Source: Streptomyces sp. NRRL S-646
Lineage (GTDB): Bacteria; Actinomycetota; Actinomycetes; Streptomycetales; Streptomycetaceae
Direction: 5' to 3'
Length of the DNA stretch: 64,000 nucleotides
Assembly (NCBI RefSeq): GCF_000720765.1
Contig: NZ_JODC01000007.1
Coordinates: forward strand, 806,001-870,000
Below are positions 32,180 through 41,430 of this stretch, piece after piece. A program made the position numbers and the translations under genes. Positions within the stretch are counted from its first letter, which is position 1. Each line of letters begins with the position of its first letter. The notes beneath the pieces are model-generated. The model did no database searches. It was not told the origin of the DNA and saw only the letters and a list, made by a program, of their open reading frames with translations.

Positions 32180-35095
32180 ATGCAGCCCAGAAGGAGACGC
32201 AGCACTGCACGGCGGTTGTGGACCGCCGTGGTGGCGGCCCTCGCTCTTCCGCTCACCATGCTCGGCACGGGAACAACTCCCGCTCATGCGGCGGCACTTC
32301 AGTGCAGTGTCGACTACAAGACGAACGACTGGGGCTCCGGTTTCACCGCGGACCTGACCCTCACCAACCGCGGCACGGACGCCATCGACGGCTGGACGCT
32401 GACGTACGCCTACAGCGGCAACCAGAAGCTGACCAACGGCTGGAACGGCACCTGGTCCCAGTCGGGCCAGTCGGTCACCGTGAAGGACGCCGGGTACAAC
32501 GCGAAGATCGCCGCGGGCGCCGCCGTCTCCACCGGCGCGCAGTTCACCTACAGCGGCACCAACACCGCCCCCACCAGCTTCGCGATCAACGGCACCACCT
32601 GCGCCGGCGCGCACCAGCCGCCGGTCACCGTGCTGACCAGCCCCACCGCGGGCGCGGTCTACACGCAGGGCGACGCGGTCCCGCTCGCGGCCACCGCCGC
32701 CGCGGCCAACAACGCGACGATCAGCAAGGTCGAGTTCTACGACGACACGACCCTGCTGGGCACGGACACCAGCGCGCCCTTCACGCTCTCGGCCTCTGGA
32801 TTGTCCGTGGGCAGTCATTCACTGGTGGCGAAGGCCTACGACAGCCTGGGCGCGTCCGCGGAGTCGACGCCTGTCGGCATCACGGTCGCCTCGGGTCCCG
32901 CCGTGGTGACCTCGCCGACCCAACTGGGCGTCCAGCAGGGCAAGACGGGCACGTACGACGTGAAGCTGTCGACGCAGCCGATCGCCAATGTGACCGTGAC
33001 GACGGCCCGTGCGAGCGGCGCGTCCGGCCTGTCGGTCACCGGCGGCGCGACGCTCACCTTCACGCCCTCCAACTGGAGCACCGCGCAGAAGGTGACCATC
33101 ACCGCCGACGCCTCCGGCACCGGTTCGGCGTCCTTCGAGTCGACGGCGACGGGCCACACCAAGGCCACGGTCACGGTGACGGAGCTGGCGGCCTCGAAGG
33201 CGTACGACGCCCGCTTCCTGGACCTCTACGGGAAGATCACCAACCCGGCGAACGGCTACTTCTCCCCCGAGGGCATCCCCTACCACTCGGTCGAGACGCT
33301 GATCGTCGAGGCCCCGGACCAGGGACACGAGACCACCTCGGAGGCCTACAGCTACCTGCTCTGGCTGCAGGCGATGTACGGCAAGGTCACCGGTGACTGG
33401 TCCAAGTTCAACGGCGCCTGGGCTCTCATGGAGAAGTACATGATCCCCACCCACGCCGACCAGCCGACCGGCTCCTTCTACAACGCCTCGAAGCCGGCGA
33501 CGTACGCACCCGAGCTGGACACCCCGAACGAGTACCCGGCGAAGCTCGACACGTCGGTCTCGGTCGGCTCCGATCCGATCGCGGGCGAGCTGAAGAGCGC
33601 GTACGGCACGGACGACGTGTACGGCATGCACTGGCTGCAGGACGTCGACAACGTCTACGGGTACGGCAACGAGCCGGGCAAGTGCGAGGCAGGCCCGACG
33701 GCCACCGGCCCGTCGTACATCAACACCTTCCAGCGCGGCGCGCAGGAGTCGGTGTGGGAGACGGTGCCGCAGCCGACCTGTGACGCCTTCAAGTACGGCG
33801 GCACGAACGGGTACCTGGACCTGTTCACCGGCGACTCCTCCTACGCCAAGCAGTGGAAGTACACCGACGCCCCGGACGCCGACGCCCGTGCGGTGCAGGC
33901 CGCGTACTGGGCCGACGTGTGGGCGAAGCAGCAGGGCAAGGGCAGTGACGTCTCCGCGACCGTCGGCAAGGCCGCGAAGATGGGCGACTACCTGCGCTAC
34001 GCCATGTACGACAAGTACTTCAAGAAAATCGGCAACTGTGTCGGGCCGTCGACCTGTGCGGCCGGGACCGGGAAGGACGCCTCGTCCTATCTGCTGTCCT
34101 GGTACTACGCGTGGGGCGGCGCGACCGACACCAATGCGGGCTGGGCCTGGCGGATCGGGTCCAGTCATGTGCACGGCGGCTACCAGAACCCGCTCGCCGC
34201 GTACGCACTGAGCTCCTACGCCGACCTGAAGCCCAAGTCCTCGACAGGCGCCTCCGATTGGGGCACCTCACTCACCCGGCAGCTGGAGTTCTACCGCTGG
34301 CTGCAGTCCGACGAGGGCGCCATCGCGGGCGGTGCGACCAACAGCTGGGCGGGCCGGTACGCGACGCCGCCGTCCGGTACGTCGACCTTCCACGGCATGT
34401 ACTACGACCAGCAGCCCGTCTACCACGACCCGCCGTCCAACCAGTGGTTCGGCTTCCAGGCATGGTCGATGGAGCGGGTCGCCGAGTACTACCAGCAGAC
34501 GGGGAACGCACAGGCCAAGGCGGTCCTCGACAAGTGGGTCAAGTGGGCGCTGTCCAAGACCACGATCAATCCGGACGGCACGTACCGGATTCCGGCGACG
34601 CTTCAGTGGTCGGGGCAGCCCGACACCTGGAACGCGTCAAGTCCCGGCTCCAACAGCAGACTTCACGTCACCGTCGCCGACTACACCAATGATGTCGGTG
34701 TGGCGGCCGCGTACGCCAAGACCCTGACGTACTACGCCGCCAAGTCCGGTGACGCCACCGCCAAGTCGACGGCGAAGGCGCTGCTGGACGGCATGTGGAG
34801 CAACTACCAGGACAGCCTGGGCATCGCCGTGCCGGAGACCCGCACCGACTACAGCCGGTTCGCCGACAGCGTGTACGTGCCCAGCGGCTGGAGCGGCAAG
34901 ATGCCGAACGGCGATGCGATCAACTCGTCGTCGACCTTCTCCTCGCTGCGGTCGTTCTACAAGAACGACCCTGCCTGGTCGAAGATCCAGGCGTATCTGG
35001 CGGGTGGGGCGGCGCCGTCGTTCACGTATCACCGGTTCTGGGCTCAGGCGGATATTGCCTTGGCCATGGGCTCGTATGCGGAGTTGCTCGAATAG
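32180..35095 (+). CDS. Secreted GH48 reducing-end cellobiohydrolase with CBM2 and Ig-like domains
   Basis: A 971-residue exported exocellulase. Signal peptide about 1-38, CBM2 about 40-140 ([20 protein letters not shown]), a bacterial Ig-like domain about 148-235 ([21 protein letters not shown]), a second beta-sandwich about 240-335, and GH48 from about 337 to the end. GH48 marks include [20 protein letters not shown] with the acid Glu, [13 protein letters not shown] and [18 protein letters not shown]. It cleaves cellobiose from reducing ends and works with GH6 and GH5. ATG at 32180 follows AAGGAGGA. A dispersed repeat and a hairpin follow before the GH74 gene. Confidence 0.94.
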   Translation: MQPRRRRSTARRLWTAVVAALALPLTMLGTGTTPAHAAALQCSVDYKTNDWGSGFTADLTLTNRGTDAIDGWTLTYAYSGNQKLTNGWNGTWSQSGQSVTVKDAGYNAKIAAGAAVSTGAQFTYSGTNTAPTSFAINGTTCAGAHQPPVTVLTSPTAGAVYTQGDAVPLAATAAAANNATISKVEFYDDTTLLGTDTSAPFTLSASGLSVGSHSLVAKAYDSLGASAESTPVGITVASGPAVVTSPTQLGVQQGKTGTYDVKLSTQPIANVTVTTARASGASGLSVTGGATLTFTPSNWSTAQKVTITADASGTGSASFESTATGHTKATVTVTELAASKAYDARFLDLYGKITNPANGYFSPEGIPYHSVETLIVEAPDQGHETTSEAYSYLLWLQAMYGKVTGDWSKFNGAWALMEKYMIPTHADQPTGSFYNASKPATYAPELDTPNEYPAKLDTSVSVGSDPIAGELKSAYGTDDVYGMHWLQDVDNVYGYGNEPGKCEAGPTATGPSYINTFQRGAQESVWETVPQPTCDAFKYGGTNGYLDLFTGDSSYAKQWKYTDAPDADARAVQAAYWADVWAKQQGKGSDVSATVGKAAKMGDYLRYAMYDKYFKKIGNCVGPSTCAAGTGKDASSYLLSWYYAWGGATDTNAGWAWRIGSSHVHGGYQNPLAAYALSSYADLKPKSSTGASDWGTSLTRQLEFYRWLQSDEGAIAGGATNSWAGRYATPPSGTSTFHGMYYDQQPVYHDPPSNQWFGFQAWSMERVAEYYQQTGNAQAKAVLDKWVKWALSKTTINPDGTYRIPATLQWSGQPDTWNASSPGSNSRLHVTVADYTNDVGVAAAYAKTLTYYAAKSGDATAKSTAKALLDGMWSNYQDSLGIAVPETRTDYSRFADSVYVPSGWSGKMPNGDAINSSSTFSSLRSFYKNDPAWSKIQAYLAGGAAPSFTYHRFWAQADIALAMGSYAELLE

Positions 35096-35108
35096 GTGCT
35101 CCGCGAGT

Positions 35109-35203
35109 CGGGCCGTTTTTGACTGCGGGTCCGTCGTGGTTGGTCGCGCCCGCGCGGCGGAGCCGCACATCGATGCAGTCCCGCGCCCCCACCGGGGCGC
35201 TTC
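35109..35203 (+). repeat. Dispersed intergenic repeat, copy 2
   Basis: This copy starts 13 bp after the GH48 stop and has the block order GTCCGTCGTGGTTGGTCGC, GCGGCGGAGCCGCA, TCGATGCAGTCCCGCGCCCCC and GGGGCGC. It is intact where the 8.4-kb copy is interrupted by the mini-repeat. Ends are approximate. Confidence 0.8.
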
Positions 35204-35227
35204 CGCACCGCCCTGTTCCGTTGAACC

Positions 35228-35264
35228 GCCGGGCGGTCCCCACCCGCACTGGGGGCCGCCCGGC
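35228..35264 (+). terminator. Hairpin between GH48 and GH74
   Basis: GCCGGGCGG at 35228-35236 pairs with CCGCCCGGC at 35256-35264, extended inward by CCCC/GGGG. It lies only 33 bp before the GH74 start, with no room for a promoter after it, so it may be a leaky terminator or an RNA-stabilising element rather than a full stop. Confidence 0.6.
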
Positions 35265-35296
35265 ACTCGCGCGTTCCCTCATGGAAGGACCCCACC

Positions 35297-37960
35297 GTGC
35301 GAAGAACCCGCATTCTCACGGCTGTGCTGACCCTGGCCGCCGGCCTGCCGGCGGGCGCACCACCCGCTCTCGCCACCAGCGCGCCGGAAGTGGCGCTCGC
35401 TGCCGACACGTACACCTGGAAGAACGCCCGGATCGACGGGGGCGGTTTCGTTCCCGGCATCGTCTTCAACCGCAGCGAGAAGAACCTGGCCTACGCCCGC
35501 ACCGACATCGGCGGGGCCTACCGCTGGCAGGAGTCGACCAAGACCTGGACGCCGCTGCTGGACTCGGTCGGCTGGGACGAGTGGGGGCACACCGGGGTGG
35601 TCAGCCTCGCCTCCGACTCCCTCGATCCGAACAAGGTGTACGCGGCCGTAGGGACCTACACCAACAGCTGGGACCCGACGAACGGCGCCGTGCTGCGCTC
35701 CTCCGACCGCGGTGCCGGCTGGCAGAAGGCGGATCTCCCGTTCAAGCTCGGCGGCAACATGCCCGGCCGGGGCATGGGCGAGCGACTTGCGATCGACCCG
35801 AACAAGGACAGCGTGCTGTATCTGGGGGCGCCCAGCGGCAAGGGGTTGTGGCGTTCGACGGACTCCGGAGCGACCTGGTCTCAAGTGGGCAATTTCCCCA
35901 ACGTCGGCAACTACGTGCAGGATCCGAGCGACACCAGCGGGTACGCCTCCGACAACCAGGGAATCGTCTGGGTCACCTTCGACGAGTCGACCGGTACCTC
36001 CGGCACGGCGACGAGGACCATCTACGTCGGTGTCGCCGACAAGGACAACGCGGTGTACCGCTCGACGGACGCGGGCGCCACCTGGACCCGGCTGGCCGGG
36101 CAGCCGACGGGATATCTGGCGCACAAGGGCGTGCTGGATGCGAAGAACGGCTATCTGTATCTCGCCTACAGCGACAAGGGCGGCCCCTACGACGGCGGCA
36201 AGGGCCGGCTGTGGCGGTACGCGACCGCGAGCGGCACCTGGACCGACATCAGCCCGGTCGCCGAGGCCGACACGCACTACGGCTTCAGCGGACTGACCGT
36301 CGACCGGCAGCATCCCGGCACGGTCATGACGACCGCCTACAGCTCCTGGTGGCCGGACACGCAGATCTTCCGCTCCACCGACAGCGGCGGCACCTGGACG
36401 AAGGCGTGGGACTACACGTCGTACCCCAACCGCTCGAACCGCTACACGATGGACGTCTCGTCGTCCCCCTGGCTGACCTTCGACGCGAACCCCTCACCCC
36501 CCGAACAGGCCCCGAAACTGGGCTGGATGACGGAGTCGCTGGAGATCGACCCGTTCAACTCGGACCGCATGATGTACGGGACGGGGGCGACGCTCTACAG
36601 GACCGAGGACCTCACCCAGTGGGACAGCGGCGGCCGGTTCACCGTGAAGCCCAGGGTGCAGGGGCTTGAGGAGACGGCGGTCAACGACCTCGCCTCTCCC
36701 CCGTCGGGCGGCGCCCAGCTGTTCAGCGCCCTCGGTGACATCGGCGGCTTCCGGCACACGGACCTGACCAAGGTCCCCTCGATGATGTTCACCTCGCCGA
36801 CCTTCACCACGACGACCAGCCTCGACTTCGCGGAGGCCGACCCGAACACGGTCGTGCGGGTCGGCGACCTCGACTCCGGTCCGCACATCGCGTTCTCGAC
36901 GGACAACGGGGCCAACTGGTTTGCCGGGACGGACCCTTCGGGCGTCTCGGGTGGCGGAACGGTGGCCGCGGCCTCGGACGGCAGACGGTTCGTCTGGAGC
37001 CCGGCCGGCACCGGCGTGCAGTACACGACAGGCTTCGGCTCGTCCTGGGCGGCGTCGAGCGGCATCCCCTCCGGCGCGACCGTCGAGTCCGACCGGGTCG
37101 ACCCGAAGACCTTCTACGGCTTCAAGTCCGGGAAGTTCTACGTGAGTTCGGACGGTGGCGCAACCTTCAGCGCGTCCTCGGCCACCGGCCTCCCCAGCGG
37201 CGGCAGCGTGCGTTTCAAGGCGCTGCCCGGCGTGGAGGGTGACGTCTGGCTCGCGGGTGGCGCCTCCGACGGCGCGTACGTGCTGTGGCACTCCACGGAC
37301 GGCGGGGCGAGCTTCAGCAAGTTGTCCGGCGTCGAGCAGGCCGACACCATCGGCTTCGGCAAGGCGGCGACGGGGGCCTCGTACCAGACCCTCTACACCA
37401 GCGCGAAGATCGGCGGCGTACGCGGCATCTTCCGCTCGACCGACAAGGGCGCGACCTGGACCCGCGTCAACGACGACGCCCACCAGTGGGGCTGGACCGG
37501 CGGGGCGATCACCGGTGACCCGCGTGTCTACGGACGGGTGTACGTCTCGACGAACGGCCGGGGTGTCATGTACGGCGACACCTCCGACACGAGCGGAGGC
37601 GGCGACAACGGCGGTGGTGGCACGGACCCGACGCCGACCGGTGCCTGCACGGTGACGTACAAGATCACCAACCAGTGGTCGGGCGGCTTCCAGGCCGACG
37701 TCCAGCTCACCAATACGGGTGCGAGTGCCTGGAGCGGCTGGTCACTCGGCTGGACCTTCGCGGACGGCCAGAAGATCACCCAGCTGTGGAACGCCGATCA
37801 CACCCAGTCGGGCGCGGCGGTGACGGCGAAGAACGTGAGCTGGAACGGCACGGTGGCGGCCAATTCGTCCGTGGGCTTCGGGTTCACGGGCAGCTGGTCG
37901 GGCGCGAACACGAAACCGACCTCGTTCAAGCTGGGCGACCAGACCTGCACGGTCGCCTGA
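35297..37960 (+). CDS. Secreted GH74 xyloglucanase/endoglucanase with C-terminal CBM2
   Basis: An 887-residue exported enzyme: signal peptide about 1-35, twin seven-bladed propellers of GH74 about 38-760, a Gly-rich linker and CBM2 about 785-887 (CTVTYKITNQWSGGFQADVQL). The catalytic aspartates are in TDIGGAYRW and ALGDIGGFRHTDL. It hydrolyses the glucan backbone of xyloglucan, complementing the neighbouring cellulases. The start is GTG at 35297, which opens the signal peptide after a GGAAGGA site. It follows GH48 on the same strand. Confidence 0.93.
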   Translation: MRRTRILTAVLTLAAGLPAGAPPALATSAPEVALAADTYTWKNARIDGGGFVPGIVFNRSEKNLAYARTDIGGAYRWQESTKTWTPLLDSVGWDEWGHTGVVSLASDSLDPNKVYAAVGTYTNSWDPTNGAVLRSSDRGAGWQKADLPFKLGGNMPGRGMGERLAIDPNKDSVLYLGAPSGKGLWRSTDSGATWSQVGNFPNVGNYVQDPSDTSGYASDNQGIVWVTFDESTGTSGTATRTIYVGVADKDNAVYRSTDAGATWTRLAGQPTGYLAHKGVLDAKNGYLYLAYSDKGGPYDGGKGRLWRYATASGTWTDISPVAEADTHYGFSGLTVDRQHPGTVMTTAYSSWWPDTQIFRSTDSGGTWTKAWDYTSYPNRSNRYTMDVSSSPWLTFDANPSPPEQAPKLGWMTESLEIDPFNSDRMMYGTGATLYRTEDLTQWDSGGRFTVKPRVQGLEETAVNDLASPPSGGAQLFSALGDIGGFRHTDLTKVPSMMFTSPTFTTTTSLDFAEADPNTVVRVGDLDSGPHIAFSTDNGANWFAGTDPSGVSGGGTVAAASDGRRFVWSPAGTGVQYTTGFGSSWAASSGIPSGATVESDRVDPKTFYGFKSGKFYVSSDGGATFSASSATGLPSGGSVRFKALPGVEGDVWLAGGASDGAYVLWHSTDGGASFSKLSGVEQADTIGFGKAATGASYQTLYTSAKIGGVRGIFRSTDKGATWTRVNDDAHQWGWTGGAITGDPRVYGRVYVSTNGRGVMYGDTSDTSGGGDNGGGGTDPTPTGACTVTYKITNQWSGGFQADVQLTNTGASAWSGWSLGWTFADGQKITQLWNADHTQSGAAVTAKNVSWNGTVAANSSVGFGFTGSWSGANTKPTSFKLGDQTCTVA

Positions 37961-38077
37961 CTGGGCCGAACGGTTGCCCGGCGTGATCCTCGAGTTGCGG
38001 AGCGCAGAGGGCCACCTGAATCTGATTGAACCTGATCAAGGAAGGTCCGGTCCCACATGCCCGTCGAAAGGACAGTG

Positions 38078-38347
38078 ATGTCGCAGCGCACACGCAAATC
38101 GACCCGCTCCCGCGTCGCGGCGGTCCTCGCCGCTCCCGTAATCGCCCTGACCCTCATGGCGCCGAGCGCCTCGGCGGCTCCGGCGCCCTCCAAGTGCGAA
38201 GGAACAATCCACATCTCTCTGCTGGGCCACCAGACGTGCGTGTCGTCCAAGGGCGACAACGACGACCACCATGACGGGCTCTCGGGCCTCCTGGGCGTCG
38301 TGACCGGCCTCCTGGGCGGCCTGTTGGGTGGCGTCCTGGGTGGCTGA
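38078..38347 (+). CDS. Small secreted protein with two cysteines and Gly-Leu-rich tail
   Basis: An 89-residue protein that I do not recognise. A signal peptide covers about residues 1-34 (RVAAVLAAPVIALTLMAPSASA). The mature part holds two Cys, 15 residues apart (KCEGTIHISLLGHQTC), an acidic/His patch (KGDNDDHHDG), and a hydrophobic tail of LLGxLLGG units (LLGVVTGLLGGLLGGVLGG). The tail could insert in membranes or self-associate, as chaplin-like surface proteins do, though it is not a chaplin. ATG at 38078 follows GAAAGGAC; ATG at 38057 is an alternative. A strong terminator follows. Confidence 0.7.
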   Translation: MSQRTRKSTRSRVAAVLAAPVIALTLMAPSASAAPAPSKCEGTIHISLLGHQTCVSSKGDNDDHHDGLSGLLGVVTGLLGGLLGGVLGG

Positions 38348-38366
38348 ATAGCCGACCCGGCGAGGT

Positions 38367-38401
38367 GAGGCGGTCGCCCGCGATCGGTGGGCGACCGCCT
38401 C
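38367..38401. terminator. Bidirectional terminator after the small secreted protein
   Basis: GAGGCGGTCGCCC at 38367-38379 and GGGCGACCGCCTC at 38389-38401 form a perfect 13-bp stem with a 9-nt loop, between the convergent small-protein and PL11 genes. Confidence 0.85.
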
Positions 38402-38405
38402 CGTT

Positions 38406-39296
38406 TCACGGGGTGTGGACCGTCGGTCTCGGCGCCGTCGCCATCCCGTCGCCGATGAGGAAGCTCGGGTGCGGCGGCTGGTTGTAGGCCGTGTTCTGCC
38501 AGGCCAGGGCCGTGCGGTACTGCGTGTCGTGCAGCAGGGTCGTGATCCTCGTGCTCGTCTCGTACGGCGTGGAGTAGATGCGCAGGGCCGTGTTGTCGGT
38601 AGTCGCCCAGACGACCTCCTCGCGCCAGTCTCCGAGTATGTCGCCCGACAGGGACGGCGTCGCCTTGGTGCTGTTGTTGGAGTGGATGCCGGAGCCCGTC
38701 AGCAGGCGGGTGTCGGACGAGGTGCCGTACTTGTCGATGTGGGTGTCGTCGAGGAGCTCGCGGACCGTGTCTCCGTCCCACCAGGACAGGAAGTTGACAC
38801 TGGAGGGCTCGCGGCTCGCGACCACGGTGCCCTTGGGGTCCCGTACGCCGTCCGCGTGGGAGGACCACGATTCGGCGCCCGCGCTGCCCGCCCAGATGTC
38901 CCCCGAGACGCCTCGGCCGTTGTCGCCGTCCGCGGGCGTGGACCAGATGATCTGACCCGTCTTGGCGTCCGCCATCCAGGACGCGGGCTTGGAGCCGTCC
39001 TCGTCGACCTTGAGCTCCTCCAGGCCCGGGCGGGACGGGTCCAGGTCACCCACATGCATGGCGTCGCCGTGGCCGTTCCGGGTGGTCCACAGGCCGCTGC
39101 CGTCTTCGTCCACGGCCATCGAGCCGTACACGATCTCGTCCTTGCCGTCGCCGTCGACGTCGGCCACCGACAGCTGATGGTTGCCCTGACCGTCGTACCC
39201 CTTGCCGGAGTTGGTCGAGGAGTTGGTGTCGAAGGTCCAGCGGCGGGGGAAGGCGCCGCCCCGCCAGTCCCAGGCGGCGATCACCGTTCGGGTGTA
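38406..39296 (-). pseudogene. Rhamnogalacturonan lyase (PL11), C-terminal fragment
   Basis: About 297 codons of the 3' half of a PL11 rhamnogalacturonan lyase, beginning YTRTVIAAWDWRGGAFPRRW and including the metal-binding repeats VADVDGDGKDEIVYGSM and VGDLDPSRPGLEEL and the terminal SFLIGDGMA. It is cut off from its N-terminal half (40673-41191) by an IS200/IS605-type element at 39297-40672. The intact enzyme cleaves the rhamnogalacturonan I backbone outside the cell. Its loss would leave the pectin pathway with side-chain enzymes but without this backbone lyase. Confidence 0.88.
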
Positions 39297-39357
39297 TTGA
39301 CATGCTCCTCGGGCTGAAGCCCGGGGATTCCTTGGCTTCCTGTTTCTTCGCGCTGTG

Positions 39358-39373
39358 CCGGGACAAGTCCCGG
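39358..39373 (-). ncRNA. Structured 3' segment of the tnpB element (possible omega-RNA remnant)
   Basis: CCGGGAC-AA-GTCCCGG is a hairpin within the tnpB 3' end, followed 35-48 bp on by the terminal hairpin CGGGCTGAAGCCCG. In TnpB systems the guide (omega) RNA comes from this 3' end and element border. The RNA assignment is by analogy only, and the partner protein is broken. Confidence 0.35.
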
Positions 39374-39822
39374 TCTTACCGGCGCTCCGCAGGCTGATGC
39401 CGCCAGTCCGGCGGCCTGTTTGACGTTGATCGCGGCGTTGTGGTCGCGGTCGTGGAGGGTGTTGCAGGCGGGGCAGGTCCACTCCCGTACGTCCAGGGGT
39501 TTGGGCCCGTCCCGATGTCCGCAGGTGGAGCACACCTGGCTGGTGGGATCGAACCTGCCGATCCTGACGAAGGTCCGCCCGTACCGCTGCGCCTTGTATT
39601 CGAGCATGCCGACGAACTGTGACCAGCCCGCGTCCTGCACACTCTTGGAGAGCTGGTGGTGGAACTCCTTGCGCGCATCAGCCACAGCGGCATGAGCGCG
39701 GGCAACCTTCAGCCGGGCCTTCGCCCGGTTCTTCGACCCCTTCTGTTTGCGGGCCAGCTCCCGCTGGACTTTCTTCAGCTTCTTCTCCGCCCGGCGCAGA
39801 AACGCCGTCGGAGAGGACCGCG

Positions 39823-39854
39823 ATGGGGGTCCCCCCGGACGGAGTCTGGGGGAG
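39823..39854 (-). repeat. Hairpin mini-repeat inside tnpB
   Basis: On the minus strand it reads CTCCCCCAGACTCCG through GGGGGGACCCCCAT and encodes LPQTPSGGTPI in the same frame as the pqqC and 44.8-kb copies. It stands immediately after the RuvC-I motif and just before the frameshift. It is the shortest copy. Confidence 0.8.
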
Positions 39855-40672
39855 GGTGAGGCCCAGGTCGATGCCGATGGCGCTGCCCGGGTCCGGGTCA
39901 CCCCAGCGGGCCCGATCGGTGTCGGGGTCGGTGTCGGGGTCGGTGTCGATGACGAAGCTGGCGAAGTACCGGCCCGCCGCATCCTTGATCACGGTCACGC
40001 TCGACGGCGTCACCGGCAGGACCCGTGACCACTTGACCTTCACGTCGCCGATCTTCGGCAGCGACAGCCGCCCACTGCTCGTGATGTTCCAGCGGGCGTT
40101 GGCGGTGAACCGGATGGCCTGCCGGGCATCCTTGCGCGACCTGAAACGCGGCGCGCCCACCGTCGGGCCCTTGCGCTCCCCCTTCAGCGAGGCGAAGAAG
40201 TTTCTGTACGCGGCCTCCACGTCCCGCAGGGACTGCTGCAGAGCAACCGACGAGACCTCACCCAGCCAGGACCGCTCCACCGTCTGCTTCGCCTCGGTAA
40301 TCAGCCTCTTCGACAGCTCTGCGGCTTTGGGGAAGGGCTGCTTGGCCGCGCGGGCATCCTCACGGGCGCGCACCGCGTCGTTGAACACGACGCGGGCACA
40401 CCCGAACGCCCTTGGCAACGCGACGCGTTGACCAGGCTCCGGGTACAACCGGAAGGCGTACCGAAGCTGCATTCGACGATCGTACGAACACACGACACCC
40501 CCTGTCGCCGGGAACATCCGTTCCCCACCTCACCCCTCGTGACCGCAACGTCCGGCCCCGTTACGGCCGCACCGTCCGGCTCCGCCGGAACGACGCAGCG
40601 ACGCTCCGCGCCGCGATCACGAGATTCGCTTCACCACCGGGCTGAAGCCCGATGCACTACGAATGAAACTCG

Positions 40673-41191
40673 GTAGCCGGACTGGGAGTTGTCCTTGGCG
40701 TTGGTGGGCTGCCACTTGAGGACGAAGTCGAGTTGGCCGTCGCCGTCCAGGTCGCCGACGGAGGCGTCGTTCGCCGTGTAGGTGTACGAGACCCCGTCGG
40801 GGGTGGTGCCGCCTGCCGGTTGGGTGATCGGCACGTCCTTGTAGCCCGTGCGGAACTGGATCGCGTGCACCGAGTCGGCCTGGGCGGGGGCGCCGGCGTG
40901 GAAGAAGTTCGTGGAGCCGGTGATGGGGGCCGCGTTGACCTTCGTGCCGGCGCGGTAGACGTTGAAGGAGACGTCGTTCGGGTCGGTGCCCAGCCAGCGC
41001 CAGCTGACCAGGTTGCCGCTGTCGGTGTGCACGCTGACGACGCCTCGGTCGAGCTTCTCGACCTGGCGCGCGGTGGCGGCGGCTGCAGTGCCGGGGGACA
41101 ATGAGATGAGTCCGGCGGCGAGGAGGGCCGCGGTCGCTGTCAGCGCCGAGAGGAGAACACGGCGTCTGCGGTGCCTGCGCGGGTGCTGCAC
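40673..41191 (-). pseudogene. Rhamnogalacturonan lyase (PL11), N-terminal fragment
   Basis: The first 173 codons of a PL11 lyase: signal peptide about 1-38 (LLSALTATAALLAAGLISLSPGTAAA), then RQVEKLDRGVVSVHTDSGNLVSWRW..., FNVYRAGTKV, and NDASVGDLDGDGQLDFVLKW with the first calcium-type loop, ending KDNSQSGY. After that the frame enters the IS element and stops. With the fragment at 38406-39296 it once formed one gene of about 600 codons. Confidence 0.88.
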
Positions 41192-41430
41192 GTGACGAAC
41201 CTCCAGTGAGGGCGGACGGGTTCTGTCACCTCAGTTGCCGCAGAGGAACGGCGGGTTGCCGGTCGGGCGGCTGATTCGGGTAAGCCGAAGGGCTGGTATC
41301 GGCCACGTCAACCTGCCCCGGCTCGGACGTATTTGATGGCAAAGCCCGCCCACCTCCGCCCACCACTCCGATACAGGTCTCGTACGGGCCAATGCGGCGA
41401 GGGACGCCCCATGGGCCTCAGGGGGACGTC
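41192..41430. other. Intergenic region between PL11 and GDSL genes
   Basis: A 239-bp divergent gap that must contain both promoters. No perfect operator palindrome, RNA gene or repeat copy was seen. Confidence 0.4.

Larger units (their letters stand above)
39281..40472 (-). pseudogene. TnpB-like RNA-guided nuclease, frameshifted and missing RuvC-II
   Basis: The 5' part (from ATG at 40472, MQLRYAFRLYPEPGQ) includes the RuvC-I motif IGIDLGLT, then a mini-repeat insert LPQTPSGGTPI, then AVLSDG. A frameshift near 39800-39808 moves the frame to FLRRAEKKLKKVQRELARKQ. Further on, HHQLS joins directly to KSVQDAGW, where full TnpB proteins have about 30 residues with the RuvC-II glutamate (EDL motif). 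The zinc-finger CSTCGHRDG ... CPACNTLHDRDHNAA with RuvC-III is kept. The protein is very unlikely to be an active nuclease. A 12-bp tandem repeat at 39917-39948 encodes DTDP units. Confidence 0.87.
39297..40672 (-). mobile_element. IS200/IS605-type tnpB-only element inserted in the PL11 gene
   Basis: A 1.38-kb segment that splits PL11. It has no terminal inverted repeats but carries the same subterminal hairpin sequence CGGGCTGAAGCCCG near both ends (39310-39323 and 40638-40651), as IS200/IS605-type elements do. It holds one tnpB and no tnpA. The ends are defined by where PL11 coding resumes (GGCTAC at 40678-40673 and TACACCCG at 39296-39289 on the minus strand), so they are accurate to a few bases. 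About 110 codons of PL11 between the two flanks are absent. Confidence 0.85.

Noticed and set aside
39917..39948. 12-bp tandem repeats as a CRISPR-like array
   Set aside because: The units are contiguous with no spacers, and they encode DTDP units within tnpB.
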